Assembly: GCF_000002995.4 (NCBI RefSeq)
Contig: NW_025062478.1
Span: forward strand, 7,168,001 to 7,232,000
Length of the DNA stretch: 64,000 nucleotides
Source of the DNA: Brugia malayi
Lineage: Eukaryota > Nematoda > Chromadorea > Rhabditida > Onchocercidae
Direction of reading: 5' to 3'
The notes under the pieces were generated by a model. That model made no database searches. It saw only the letters and a list, made by a program, of their open reading frames with translations, and had not been told where the DNA came from. The position numbers were made by a program, and so were the translations under genes. This document shows, piece after piece, positions 1-11,600 of the stretch (positions are counted from its first letter, which is position 1; each line of letters opens with the position of its first letter).

Positions 1-36
1 TAAATTTCAATGGTTTTAATTGTTTTTGATTTCAGA

Positions 37-3000
37 ATGAAGCACCTACTTATCGGTGAAGATTTATTTGATCAGGTATGTAAATTTGTTTTGTGAATTG
101 CTCTACTTTTCTGTTATAAATATGGAAAACAAGTATTCCTCTGCAGTGATAAATTTGATTTCGATCTCCTATAGGATTTGGAAGTGAATGTTTCATCCGA
201 TGATGGAAAGGACATTCCAATTAATAAGAATGATGAGGCTGAAGTGTCAGCCGTCTTGACTCAGGTTGAGCAGAAGGTATATATATATATATATTGCTTT
301 ATATTGTTTGGAGAACTTTATTAATTGAAATGTTTCTTGATGTTAATGATGCATTTTGGGGAAGGTTTCTATAAAGTAATAAGGACTTTTAGATAGAAAA
401 AGGAAATTCTTTTGTTTGACGAGGCGCTTCTGAGTTTATTAGAATCTTCTACAAGCTCCCTAGCCTTAAATTTAATGGAAAGTGTTTCAGCATGTTAATG
501 ATATAGAGAATGATATTACAGGTTAGGGAAGCCGTGAATGTTCTAATAAAAGTCACTGAAAAGAATGGAAAGAAAATGTTGTTTCCTGAAGTTGATAAGT
601 TGCTCCATGTTCAGTTTGTCTATAAAAAACCGAGCACCATACACACTAGACATCGTGTCAAACGCTTGTGAGTTATCGATTGTTGTTATTCACTAGGCAA
701 TACGGGATATTTGTCTCATCTTTAAAAAGAAATCTCTGTGAGATCAATTTCGGTAAATTTTTTTAGTTGGTTGATGGAAAGTTGCAGATAAGCTTAGCTT
801 TTTTTTTTTGGAGATTTTCTTGAAAAAAAAAAAAAAAAAAACGTAGTTCAAACATGGTTGTTTTTCTGGTTAAACTTGATTTTCATAATTAAATTTGATT
901 GATCATAATTTAACTTGATTTGAAAAATGAGTAAACAATATACATTTTTACCGATATACGTATATCATAACTTTGATTCTCCCTATTAGGCTAGAAATTT
1001 TTTGACATCAAACTGTTAATGATCCAAACACCATGGCACATAGATCCATGTAGACATGATATATATAAGTCATAGCATTACGATGATTGAATAAGTGGAT
1101 TGTGAATGAGTGGATTGTATTCTTCACGAAAAGGAAGCTAAATTACTTTCATAGTTCTTTATTTTTGTGACAGTTAACTTTGTCGCGTTTATTAAATGAA
1201 TACGATGACTACAATTTTTCATTTTTCTGCAGCGTTTTACCGCACCCATTACATGAAAAGGGCAATACTACTATCTGCTTGATTATGCGAGACTTAGACC
1301 AATCCGCAAAGGCAAAATTTGACCCTGATGTTGACAAGCAATCAAGAATTTGGGCCGAAAGGTTGGAGCTTGAATCCGGAATTACTAAAGAGCACGTGCA
1401 AAAGGTATTTTTTGATTTTTGAATAGTAGTACGATTCATTCGTTGGAATCACAGAAATATTGACATGTTGTAAGGAGTGCAGTTTCTAGTACAAATTAAA
1501 TCTGTGTCTTAACGAATTTCTTCCCAAGAAATAGATGGCTCTGTCATGGTGGTGTTTGATTTGTAGTGGCATTTGTATTATGGCAATCCTTTTTAACAGT
1601 TAGCTGGAAGCAAATAATATTTGAGATTTTGACAAAGCGACAGCTGGAGAGAGAGTATCATTCGTATTATGATAGACGTCAGCTGGCATCTGCTTATGAT
1701 ATCTTTTTGGTGGACGTTTTAGTCGAGAAAAGCGTCATACGTTTTTGTGGCAAAGAGTTCCACAAAGCAAAAAAGTAAGGTTTTTAAGGGACCTTCTCTC
1801 CTCTTTTAGTTATCCAAATTCATGTTTAGCATACCTTCATTTAGTTAGTATTAGATATGAATCTCTTTTCACAGTTTTAATCACAAATTTTTTTATCTCA
1901 TATATTACCATAAAAATCCTTGAGTTTTTATATCTGTGGAATTTTTACTTACATCTTTGTAATTCGTACTGTGAAAATTATATTTCCTTAATATAAAGTT
2001 TTTTCAATACAGACTAATTGTTTTGCAGAACTCCTTTGAGATTGTCAGTGAACCGACCTAGATCATTGATAAAAGAAATCGAAAAGGCTTATTACACCGT
2101 AACATTCCCGCTTTTCCCATTTCGTACACGAACGTATGGTTTTATTTCACGGTTGTATTATTTTCTAAAGTGGCATAGAGTCATTAAAATTTAATTGATA
2201 TATCAAATTTTTTTTATTAATTATTAAACATCGGGCTTTGGAGTGTTTCATCGACTTCATTGCTGTCAAGATTATATCTTAACGATAGAAAATCGATCTC
2301 GAAATCCCTAGTTAATTCAAAAGTTTCGTGAGGTTTTGTTCCAGGAGTCTCCGCATTGGAAATCTCAATAATCCTATCGATCATATTGTAGAAAATGTAC
2401 GTGCAGCAGTTGAAAATGTATTTCAGTACTGCCCCGGAGGTTTATGCAATATTCATTCAGTAAGTCTACAAATGGTGACAGGCGGTCCGTCATTACCTCT
2501 CTATGTTGATGCAGGTTTGTTTTTGAGTGATTTATTATTTTCCCGTTTTCTGATCAGTGCCACTTACTTTTGTGAATTAGGTTGGCATTTAAAAATTTTT
2601 TGAAATTTAAGATGTTTGTTAATTTTGCAATCTTTAACATTTCCATTGAGCTACATCATATTAACTGTTTCTATATAATTTTATTGTTGGTTTGAAAATT
2701 TCTCAAGTCTCATCATGAATTCACTGTTTTAGGATCTAGAAATGCAGTCAATTTACCCATGCCCATGAAGAGAAAGGACCTTATGGCGAAAAGAGACGAA
2801 GAAGCTGTTGCTGATGAGCTGTCGACTTTACCAGAAGGCTTAGAAGTTTTAGTGTACCGAGATGGTGAAGTAAAAGTTCTGGATTCAGACAGTTAGTTTA
2901 TCCAGTTTTAAATGACCATAGAAATAAAGGGAATGTGAGAAGTTATTTGGTCTTTTCTAGACTGAAAATTAGGTTTTTCAGATTAGATTTTCAGTGAGAC

Positions 3001-3545
3001 TAGGTTTTTCCTAATTCTACTTTTTTATCAATGATTCAAGTGCATTTGTTGACTAAAATTTTGCAAAAGCTATGAAATATGGAAGGTACGCAAGAAAATA
3101 CGCAAGCTATAAAAATTTTTTTGCAGCTAAGAAGCCTGTGCTATATCCAACCGCTAATGATGAGTGGGAGGCAGGAGATGATCTGAAGCCGTTAACTAAC
3201 TCCGATAAGGTTAGTCTTTTTTAGTTTTTCACCATCGAGTAAGCTTCTTGTTTATCTTCAGTGATAAAATTATCCTGTGCTGTGTTTCAGCTACGGAAAT
3301 CACTGGAAAAACTCAGCAAACTGCGAGAAAAAAGGAAGAAAGCACGGGAAGCTAAGAAACGACTTCTGTTGCCACCAAAAGATGGGGTTTCCAAAATAAA
3401 AGGTTTAGTGAAAAAAAAGAATAATAAACAAAATGAAGTCGACAGATTCGGAAGCAAAAAGCAGAAGCCAAAGAGTCAAGTGGAGATAAACAAAAAATCA
3501 CATTTATGTCGAAATGCTAAAGTGAAAAAGGAAATAAACCAGTAG
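37..3545 (+). CDS. RSL1D1: Ribosomal L1 domain-containing nucleolar protein (RSL1D1/Cic1-type)
   Basis: Ten exons join in one frame: 37-75, 175-276, 522-667, 1233-1404, 1626-1774, 2029-2133, 2345-2514, 2733-2891, 3127-3209, 3291-3545, giving 459 residues. The protein aligns by eye with human RSL1D1: the VREAVNVLI helix (near residue 48), VLPHPLHEKG strand, the KxLEREY...RRQLASAYDIFLVD segment, FCGKEFHKAKK, and SLRIGNLNNPIDHIVENV. These span the ribosomal L1 fold at about residues 45-300. The last 90 residues are very Lys-rich, typical of nucleolar members. Family role: 60S ribosome biogenesis and nucleolar regulation. The ATG lies one base after a ttttgatttcag acceptor, so it may be a trans-spliced first exon, but an exon upstream of the window cannot be excluded. 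The gene is tail-to-tail with the G-alpha gene. Single exon borders could shift by a few codons. Confidence 0.88.
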
Positions 3546-4138
3546 GGAATCTAAAGTTAGATGAAATATTGGACTGCGTGAGATGGAGACGATTTGAAAC
3601 ACTCAGTGAAATAATTTCAAATGCTTTTTTTTTGTTTGTTTGTTTGTTTTATGAGTTTCTCATATCACTCAACTAATTAATAAAGTTGCCTTGATGGTGG
3701 ATTTGATTTGAGCCAAAACAATGGAAAGAAGATAGCACGCCGGAAAACTTTCATATTTTTTGTTCAGGCAGTCAGTCGGGAAAGATTTTTTCAAATGTTA
3801 AGCTTTTAGTTTTAGAGGTTGAAAATTCTCAGGAAATCCTGGAATTGATGGTAACAAACTGACTGATAGTTACGAATATAATCAATAGTTCAAAAGAGTT
3901 TAGCGTTAGTTCGCACTCTTCATGAAATATTTATGTAGTCCTTGAAATTCATTTCGTAGATCTTATAGAAGCATTAATGTGGGATTCATCAATAATATTA
4001 ATGGAGAGATTTTAAAGCTTTAGGAACTAAAATTGGCATGCCTTTTTATAAGCGAAATTATATTTGTTTGCAAAATATATCGTCACAATACTTAGCTCAA
4101 CGAAAGCGAAGGGAAATTAGGATCGAATAGTCTTTGTA
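3546..4138. other. Convergent 3' flanks, no gene seen
   Basis: This stretch lies between the stop codons of the RSL1D1 gene (+) and the G-alpha gene (-). Apart from the AATAAA and a short TTTG run near 3632-3650 I see no coding signal; it should hold the two 3' UTRs. Confidence 0.6.
3679..3684 (+). terminator. Poly(A) signal of the RSL1D1 gene
   Basis: A canonical AATAAA lies about 135 bases after the stop codon at 3545, in an AT-rich 3' flank. Position and motif fit the cleavage signal of this gene. Confidence 0.55.
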
Positions 4139-7100
4139 TCACATCATCCCAGCTTTTTGGAGGTTTTTCTGTATGATTGTATCAATGACGCTCGTTATAA
4201 CCAACTGCACTTGATTGGTGTCTGTTGCACATGTCTCGTGCATATAAATCGTCTTTTTGTCCGGATTTAAGTTCAGTTCGCTGAATTTCATTTTTATAAA
4301 ACTCATTGCTTCTTCGTAATTCTGACCACCTAAAAATATTTGCTTCATGTTACTCTTATTTGCTTTTTAGTTTCTATCAAGGTTTGGGTTCAACTGCTGG
4401 GATTGGATCATTTTGCTCATCAGAGAGACATTTTGACACTTTGGACATAAGTTTGGGATTGAAGCATCTTCTGTTACAACGTCATTTGTTAAATCTCATG
4501 CTTTAGCAGATTTGTTGACAAGTAATGTTTGGGAAGACTTCGGAGTGGAATTTTGTGACTGATCCACTTGTTTAATATTAAATATTTTGAGTATATCATT
4601 TTTAATGTTTAACAATGTTTTGAATGTATCATTGATGAGCAAAAGTAGTAAAAAAAGACCATAAAAGAAAGAAATATGAGGTATATCATTTTCTAAGTTG
4701 AGTAAGTGTTAAGTAGGATTATTGTAGGGCATCTGCATTAGCTATTCTGCGGTTGGGCTCACTAAGGAATTTTTTTTCAATAACTAGTTTCAGTGGTTCG
4801 ATTTTTCTGTTAAAATGAAATAAATTTTCGGAATTTATTTAGAAAAAGATTTTAGTGTGTCTGGATTTTTTCTTTCGTGACGTATTCAAATTTTACTTTT
4901 TATAGAGCTATCATTAAATGTTTTGAGTTTATGAATTAAACTGTTCGAAATATGTGAGAAGGTCTTCTCAAAAAAAGCTTTTAATTTTAGAAAATTGTGT
5001 GAAAGATTTTATTTGTTCTGGCGAAAAGAAATAGAATATTGCCTTCGTTAAAATAATGTAATGGGCAAAATTTGATGCACGCAACTGAGTAATAAGTAAG
5101 ATGACTTTACTTTAATTGGATTGAATTTTATAAGTTGAGTAAGTGTTAAGTAGGAAGACTGTGCAACTTATTAAGTGTAGCTAAGACTATAAGCCTGCAT
5201 AATGATAATGTAGGTGATATGTATTACATAGTTGTCTAATAATGTTATCTCAGAATAGAAAATTTCCTTTGTTTTCAACAAAAGCATTGTCACGACAGTT
5301 TATAAGCCAACTTTACTCTATTTAATTATTGTAGTGTTAAAAATAAAATAAGTTTGGGAGCCCTGGCTTTGAAAATTCTTTTTCCGCTAAGCAAAAGGAT
5401 AACATGGATTGTAGGTAAGTCTGCACAAATTTATCTAGGGAAGCATTATTTTTCCGTCGAGTATTATCAAAAATATAAATGTCAATGAATCCAAAATGGG
5501 GGATGGGTGGTAATATAAAAAGAAAAGTCTCTAGCTCTTTGAAGGAGAATTCCAGAGCTCAAATTACATTTTTTTTTCTTCAATTAATAAGTTTTATAGA
5601 ACTAAGCACAAAAAGATTGACCTTCATAATCCGGGAAGGCAGTGGTGATATTGACACGTTGAATTTTTTCAGCAAATAAATCTTTTTTGTTCAAAAATAA
5701 AATTATTGCCGTGGAAAGAAACCAAGTGCTGTTACAAATTGATGAAAACAGCTGCATCGATTCGATCATGCGATTCTGCAATACTTATTAATCGAACCAA
5801 AGATTATTTGGTGGATTAATTATTCCTCAAAAGAGACCATGGACTTTAAATTCGTCTGGTCAGTCCAAATTACTAACTTATAACAATGAATTGTTTAGCG
5901 TTACTAGTAAAAGATTTAGTCAATATGGAAGACATTATCCTTAACATCTCAAAAATATGAATATTCGACAGTTTCATACAATTTCACAATAAAAAAAGGT
6001 TTGAACTTAACACTGTGAACTGACCGTGGTTTCATCTTCGAAAAGCACTTGGTCATATTCGCTAACAGCCGTAATAAAAATAATTGACTCTACATTATCA
6101 AAGCAGTGGATCCATTTACGGCGTTCTGATCTCTGTCCACCAACATCAAATACTCTGTTCATAAACAATTACTTTTTTCAATTCTTTCTTATCTCAATAA
6201 TAGGAATTATGTCAAACTCAATATTATAACCCTTGAAAATGAAAAGTGCAATGACTGAGAGAGAGAGAGAAAGAGGGAAAAAGAGAGAGCTAATCTTAGA
6301 TTCATATACGTTTCAATCATAATACCTGAAGTCGAGTTCTTTTATTTTGAATTTAACTTCTACTACACCAGTTGTTGCTACACGACTAAACAGAATATCT
6401 TGTTCTGTAGGCCGATAACCGGGTTCATGTATTCTCATCACTGAATTCAGAAAACTGAAACAAATGAGCTCAACTGGAGATGAATTCATATGATGTTCAA
6501 TAGGAAATTCACTATTTAAGCGATGAGTTGGAGATTTTCAACCTAATTATTATTTGTGAAATTTAATTTTAGATTATATCATTTATTAATTTACTATTTT
6601 GCAGAGTCGTTGAGCTGAAATTCGCTTCTCATGTCGGCAACTTTTTGAACATTTTTATCATTCCATAATGAGACAAGAGCTTTAGCAAGTTCATCAGTAA
6701 ATGGTTCAGATTCATCGCCAGCCTCCACAACTCGGAAAACTATTTGTTTTTCAGGCTGTAAAATTCCTCTTTGTCAATTGTGATTGTACTATGATAAATT
6801 TTCATCCTTTTTGTCTCTTTATGCTTATTAAATAAATTTAACAACCAATATTGAACTGAATAAAGTTCAATTGATCTAGAAATTTGATCAACCAGCACTT
6901 TATCTTCTATTGTTGAAGCTAAAACATGATGGATGATTAATTCAATCTTTCGAAAACAGTTTATACTGTCAACCATTAAGGCTAACAGTCATTATAAATT
7001 GGAAGTTACAAGAAAATTGAATACTGTTATACTTCTTTGGAAGGATCCTCGAGTGGAATATGAACAACATTATCCATTGCTTTCAGTATTGCATACATCG

Positions 7101-8604
7101 ATGTTACTGTGTTATTGTAAACCACTGCTTTACGCTCATTGATTTCATCTTCTGTGAAACCGTTGCTGTGAAGAATCCTGAGAATGTTTCAATATTGATA
7201 GGTCAGGGTGATTCTTTTCGAATTATTTAAAAGTTAAAAGCGCTTCAAGAGGAATCATTCAGAGAGAGAAACAGCATACTAATAATTCATATAAATTCTA
7301 CGCAAATTTGAATTCAAATTTATCACTAAATTTTGTTTTGGAGACCTAGGTTTCGTTTCTGTTTTTTTATTCCAAATCACAATTTGTTTAATTTCCGTTA
7401 TTTTAAATCACATAAATAAGATTTGAAAATTTGTAACTTGTTGAGCATATGAAACTTCTTAGAAACGTATATATTCCTAAACATAAACATCACTTTAAAA
7501 TTATTTGAAATAATTGTTAAGAATTTTGTGCATGTTTATTCAGTTCTTATAATTAATAAACATTTCATTAATTTGTTTGTGATAGAAACTCCAAGCTAAA
7601 GTTCATAGCTCAAAAAAAAGGAAAGATTAAAACATGCTGCATTTGTTTTAATACGGTTGACTTGCCACATTCACCGGCTCCTGAAAAAAAATTAAGTAAT
7701 AAAATATCAGGCAAAGATAGCAAATGTGCTATTCATTTCTTCATCCAATAAAGAGGAGAAAAGGAAAAAGAAATTTTTGACTCGCTGCAACACTAACTGA
7801 TTAACATTTCACCACTACTGACTTATTTTGACATCTTTTTCATTTAGTTTGCTAAGGTATGTTGAAAAAGTTTAGAATATATGTAACTCTGAGTTCAGTT
7901 TGCTTCTTAATTCAGTTTGACTTTTCTAAGTGAAGAAAAAAGACAAACAGTAAGTAATTTTTAATATGACGAAAAATTGATTTTTTTTCCTGAGATTTAA
8001 ATAAAAAGAAGATTTGTTTCATTGAAATTTCTTTGCACCTCTAGCTGTTTTGATGCTTAATCATTTTTATCGGAGTAATAGCTTTTGTTATGGGTTTAGC
8101 TAAGATTTCAAAAAAAATTGAAGGGATTTTTTTTTTATGATATATTAATTTAATGTATTTTCTGAATATTTATAGGTAAACAAAAATTTCAATCTAACTA
8201 GTAGACTAAATCTATAAAATATGAAAAAAAAAAAATTTATGTGTGAATAGTATTGAAATTAATTAGAATTTCGTGCTTCATAAGCTTCCATCAAAATTTG
8301 ATTTCAATATAAAAGTTTTTATCTAATGATGTTCAAATGATAACAAATAAAATAATAAATTTCATATTAAAATACTAAGTTACAGAAGATAGAATTATTA
8401 AACTAGGTATTGTAAAACCATAATAATCATAGCTAGATTTCTGCAAAAATTAAACAATAAAGGGATTCAAAAAATGGAATAACAACCTAGGAGTAGCAAC
8501 TTGACGATTGAAGAGCCAGTACGTTTATCCTGGTTAAGTTGCTTTTCGATGGCTTTGTTCCGAGCAAGTTGCTCCTGAGCTTCTTGGCTCTGACATGAGC
8601 CCAT
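4139..8604 (-). CDS. Heterotrimeric G protein alpha subunit (Gi/o-like, nematode type)
   Basis: Eight exons in transcript order: 8604-8487, 7680-7638, 7177-7033, 6755-6595, 6454-6326, 6154-6025, 5775-5622, 4329-4139, giving 356 residues (the family is about 354). Seen: MGSC start for N-myristoylation at Gly2 and likely palmitoylation at Cys4; P-loop GAGECGKST (residues 40-48); switch I Arg180 in RVATTG; switch [14 protein letters not shown] with catalytic Gln206; NKKD at 271-274; TCAT at 326-329. The last residues are KAGMM, so the pertussis-toxin Cys at -4 is absent. Role: GTP-dependent signalling downstream of GPCRs at the plasma membrane. The CQS start and [12 protein letters not shown] block resemble C. 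elegans GPA-3-like chemosensory subunits, but I do not assign an orthologue. The intron after 7638 needs a GC donor (see findings). The switch I Ala182 (usually Lys/Arg) is unusual. Confidence 0.93.
4694..5155. repeat. Pair of identical 25-bp direct repeats in a G-alpha intron
   Basis: Positions 4694-4718 and 5131-5155 are the same 25 bases (starting taagttgagtaagtg). Both lie in the last intron (4330-5621) of the G-alpha gene. The sequence between them is different. Confidence 0.8.
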
Positions 8605-11600
8605 CGCTTCGCATTTATACGCAAAGTTACGGCCTAGGTAGATTAGAAAGGCCTCTTTCAACAAATAAATTACTATTATTTCAGGTTTGACTTGCAAATT
8701 AATATATTTCACATAATCTAGAATTGCACCATTTTATTAAATTTCTCATCATTTAAAATGTTAGCATAAAGACCTCGTAAAGAATAGGTATTGCCCAGTA
8801 GTAAGTAGTTCAATGGATAAAGACAGGACATTTTATTAGAAAGAAGAATAATTATCCGGAAAAAAAGTAGGAAAGTTTCTCGGAACAGGAAATGAATAAC
8901 TTAATCCCGTTGAAATAGGCACTTGCAATGATAGGAAAACGTGTTTGTTAGGTTCTTTTTGCCACAAGTGCTGATCGTGCAATACCTTAGTAACCGAAAG
9001 TGAACTGAATATGGCTTATTTGCATTACTTATTTTGATATAAAATTATGGATAAATAGACAATCGATAGAATGGCAGATGAAAAAGCAAAAATTTGGAGG
9101 AAGAAAGACAGAAAATGGAAGTTGACGAGTTAGATAGAAAATCTTAATAGATAGGTAAGCCATTAAAGAGTAGTTTATGTCAAGAAATAAGTTTGAAAAT
9201 GAAAAGCAAATATTCAGTAGAAGAAAAGAAAGAGTTTTCTTTCTTTATTTCATTGCTGGATACGAACTGAGATGAACAAACACCGTATATAAAAAATTTA
9301 ATTTTATTTATTAGCACGCATATCAAGCACTCAGTTCAACGAAAAACAAATTACTGTCACTATGTTCGTCTAACCTTAATAAAATTGTCTTTCGTTGAAA
9401 CATTTGTGGATCATAGATAAATTATATTAAAACAATTGCAGGGAACATTCCAGAAGGAATAAAAGCAATAGAACAACTTAAGCTAATGCAGTTCATATGA
9501 TGATCTGAACGGAATACCTTAATGATCATACAGAAGCAGCAATGATTCCCTAAAAATTTAGACAAAACGCCTGAATTTAGAGATGACTAATAACTAACAT
9601 TTAAACAGAGTATCGTAAAGAGCTTTTTGTCCTTGCACATGCACTTGAATTCAAACTAGCAATCTGAATGAGGCATAATAGAAGTCATCATTCTGTCAAA
9701 GGAACCAAAAATATAATTCTCAAAGATTGGTCCACTAATTAGCCTAACTTCTTGAGTTTAACTTTTTCAATCACTCTCTCTAGTATTTTGGAATTATTTC
9801 AGTGTAAGCTGATACCAGAAACAATCAAAATTAGTTTGAGATATATTAAAAATTGGAAATGGAATGAAAATCGAACTTTTATTGAAAACGATACAAATAT
9901 TTACGTTCTATCGACTCTACATTGATGTTACCAGAAATAGCATCAGCACTGCAAAAAGAGTTGAAAATACTATCTTCTTTTCATATTCTTTTGCTGTTCG
10001 AAGTTGAAGTTGTCGTCGGTGACGTCAATCTAATTATGCAAAATAAATGATTTCAATTGCATGAGTTCTTTCTCCAAAGATAACAACTCTTTTCTAATAC
10101 TTTAATCTTTACTGTAAAAAAAAAATTCTAAATATACATTTGCCGACAACTGAGATTTTTTATAGAATCGAATGGGCAGAATTTATAAAATGTTTTTTCT
10201 GAGACATTTCTGATTGAAGCAAGTTAGCAAGAACATTATCCTATGCATTTCTATCAGTCTTACTTGCTCTTACATTACACTGAAGTAGAGAATTTCTATC
10301 TTCTCCTGTGAAGCCGTTACATTTTCAGTATTTGTCCTAAAAGTATCTGCGATAGAGTTTTAATTTAATTTCAAAAAGGTTTAATGAGGAAAACAATTCA
10401 ACTCAATCAATTTAAATATCATGAACTGAAATAGGACAGTTCTGTAATATTCTACGCGCAGTTTTGGATCAAATTGTGGAATTCATTCAAAGCAACAATA
10501 AGCTAATGGATGAATTGTTAAGACACTTGCAAAGTTGCATATAAAATTGAAATCGACATTAAGTGAAGGGTAGCACTATGACCGATGGTTAGGTAACAAG
10601 GTAAATGGCTAACGGTGGAAATTTAGCTTTCCTAAGCTAAATATTCGACAGTTGTGATTTAATGGATTCAGTTCTTAAAGAAGGCAAAAGAACGCCGATT
10701 TGCCTTGAGACATTTGCATATTACATGACATATTTATCAAATCCTTGAAACTCGGATTGAAAAAAAGTTTCATTAAAAATAGCCATTTTGAAACAACTTG
10801 GATCAAAAATGAAAATTTTTAAAAGTTACGTTTCATTGAAAACATCAAACCATTGGTATCAACAAAAAGTATTTATTTCTAAAATTTCTGTATTTATGCC
10901 AAAAAGTCTGGTTTTGCCACTGCTTCTGATGCAGAATTTTGTACATCAGATACATACATCAGGTCAGGATAAGATTAAGTTGACACATCAACTGAAGTAT
11001 CTCATTAAGTACCATTTATTTAGAATTGAAAATGACCTTACAGACGATAAAGGTGCAACAGGAAAGCAATCTTAAATTTTTGTAATTATATTTTGAAAGT
11101 CGAATTTTTTAAAGTTTAAGTTAACTAACTTTTTTCATTTGAATCTTCAGTTGTTTCACATGAATAGCATACACTCATTAGATATCTTCAGAGATAATAC
11201 ATGTTTTTAATATAAAATAAATAAACTGTCTTAATCATTGTAAATTATTCGCCATTATGACGTAAATTTCAAAATTATATTAGTTGATATAAAAAGCCTA
11301 AGTCTGTCCTCATTTGTAGAATATAATTATGGCAATCGAAGTAGAATTTTTCCAATTGGCACAACAAATTATGATGGAATGAAGTGTATGAAATGATTTA
11401 TGAGTTGTAAAGAGGATTCGGTAACCATAGGGATGAGGGAAAAGAGAGCAGCGCCACGGTAATTGAGCGGTGAAATATGATGGTGAAAGGTAAGGTAAAG
11501 TAAATTTATCAACTTCATTAATAGTTCTCACTCAATTTCTTCCTTTTCTTCTTTACAGCTTTTCCACCTCCATCAATATTCTATTAATAAATACACTATA

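Noticed and set aside
6740..6976. Minus-strand open frame inside the G-alpha gene
   Set aside because: It overlaps an exon in another frame and runs into an intron; the flanking G-alpha exons join perfectly without it.
10788..11075. 95-codon open frame on the + strand in the large spacer
   Set aside because: No domain, no upstream or downstream exon that joins to it, and composition driven by AT-rich DNA.
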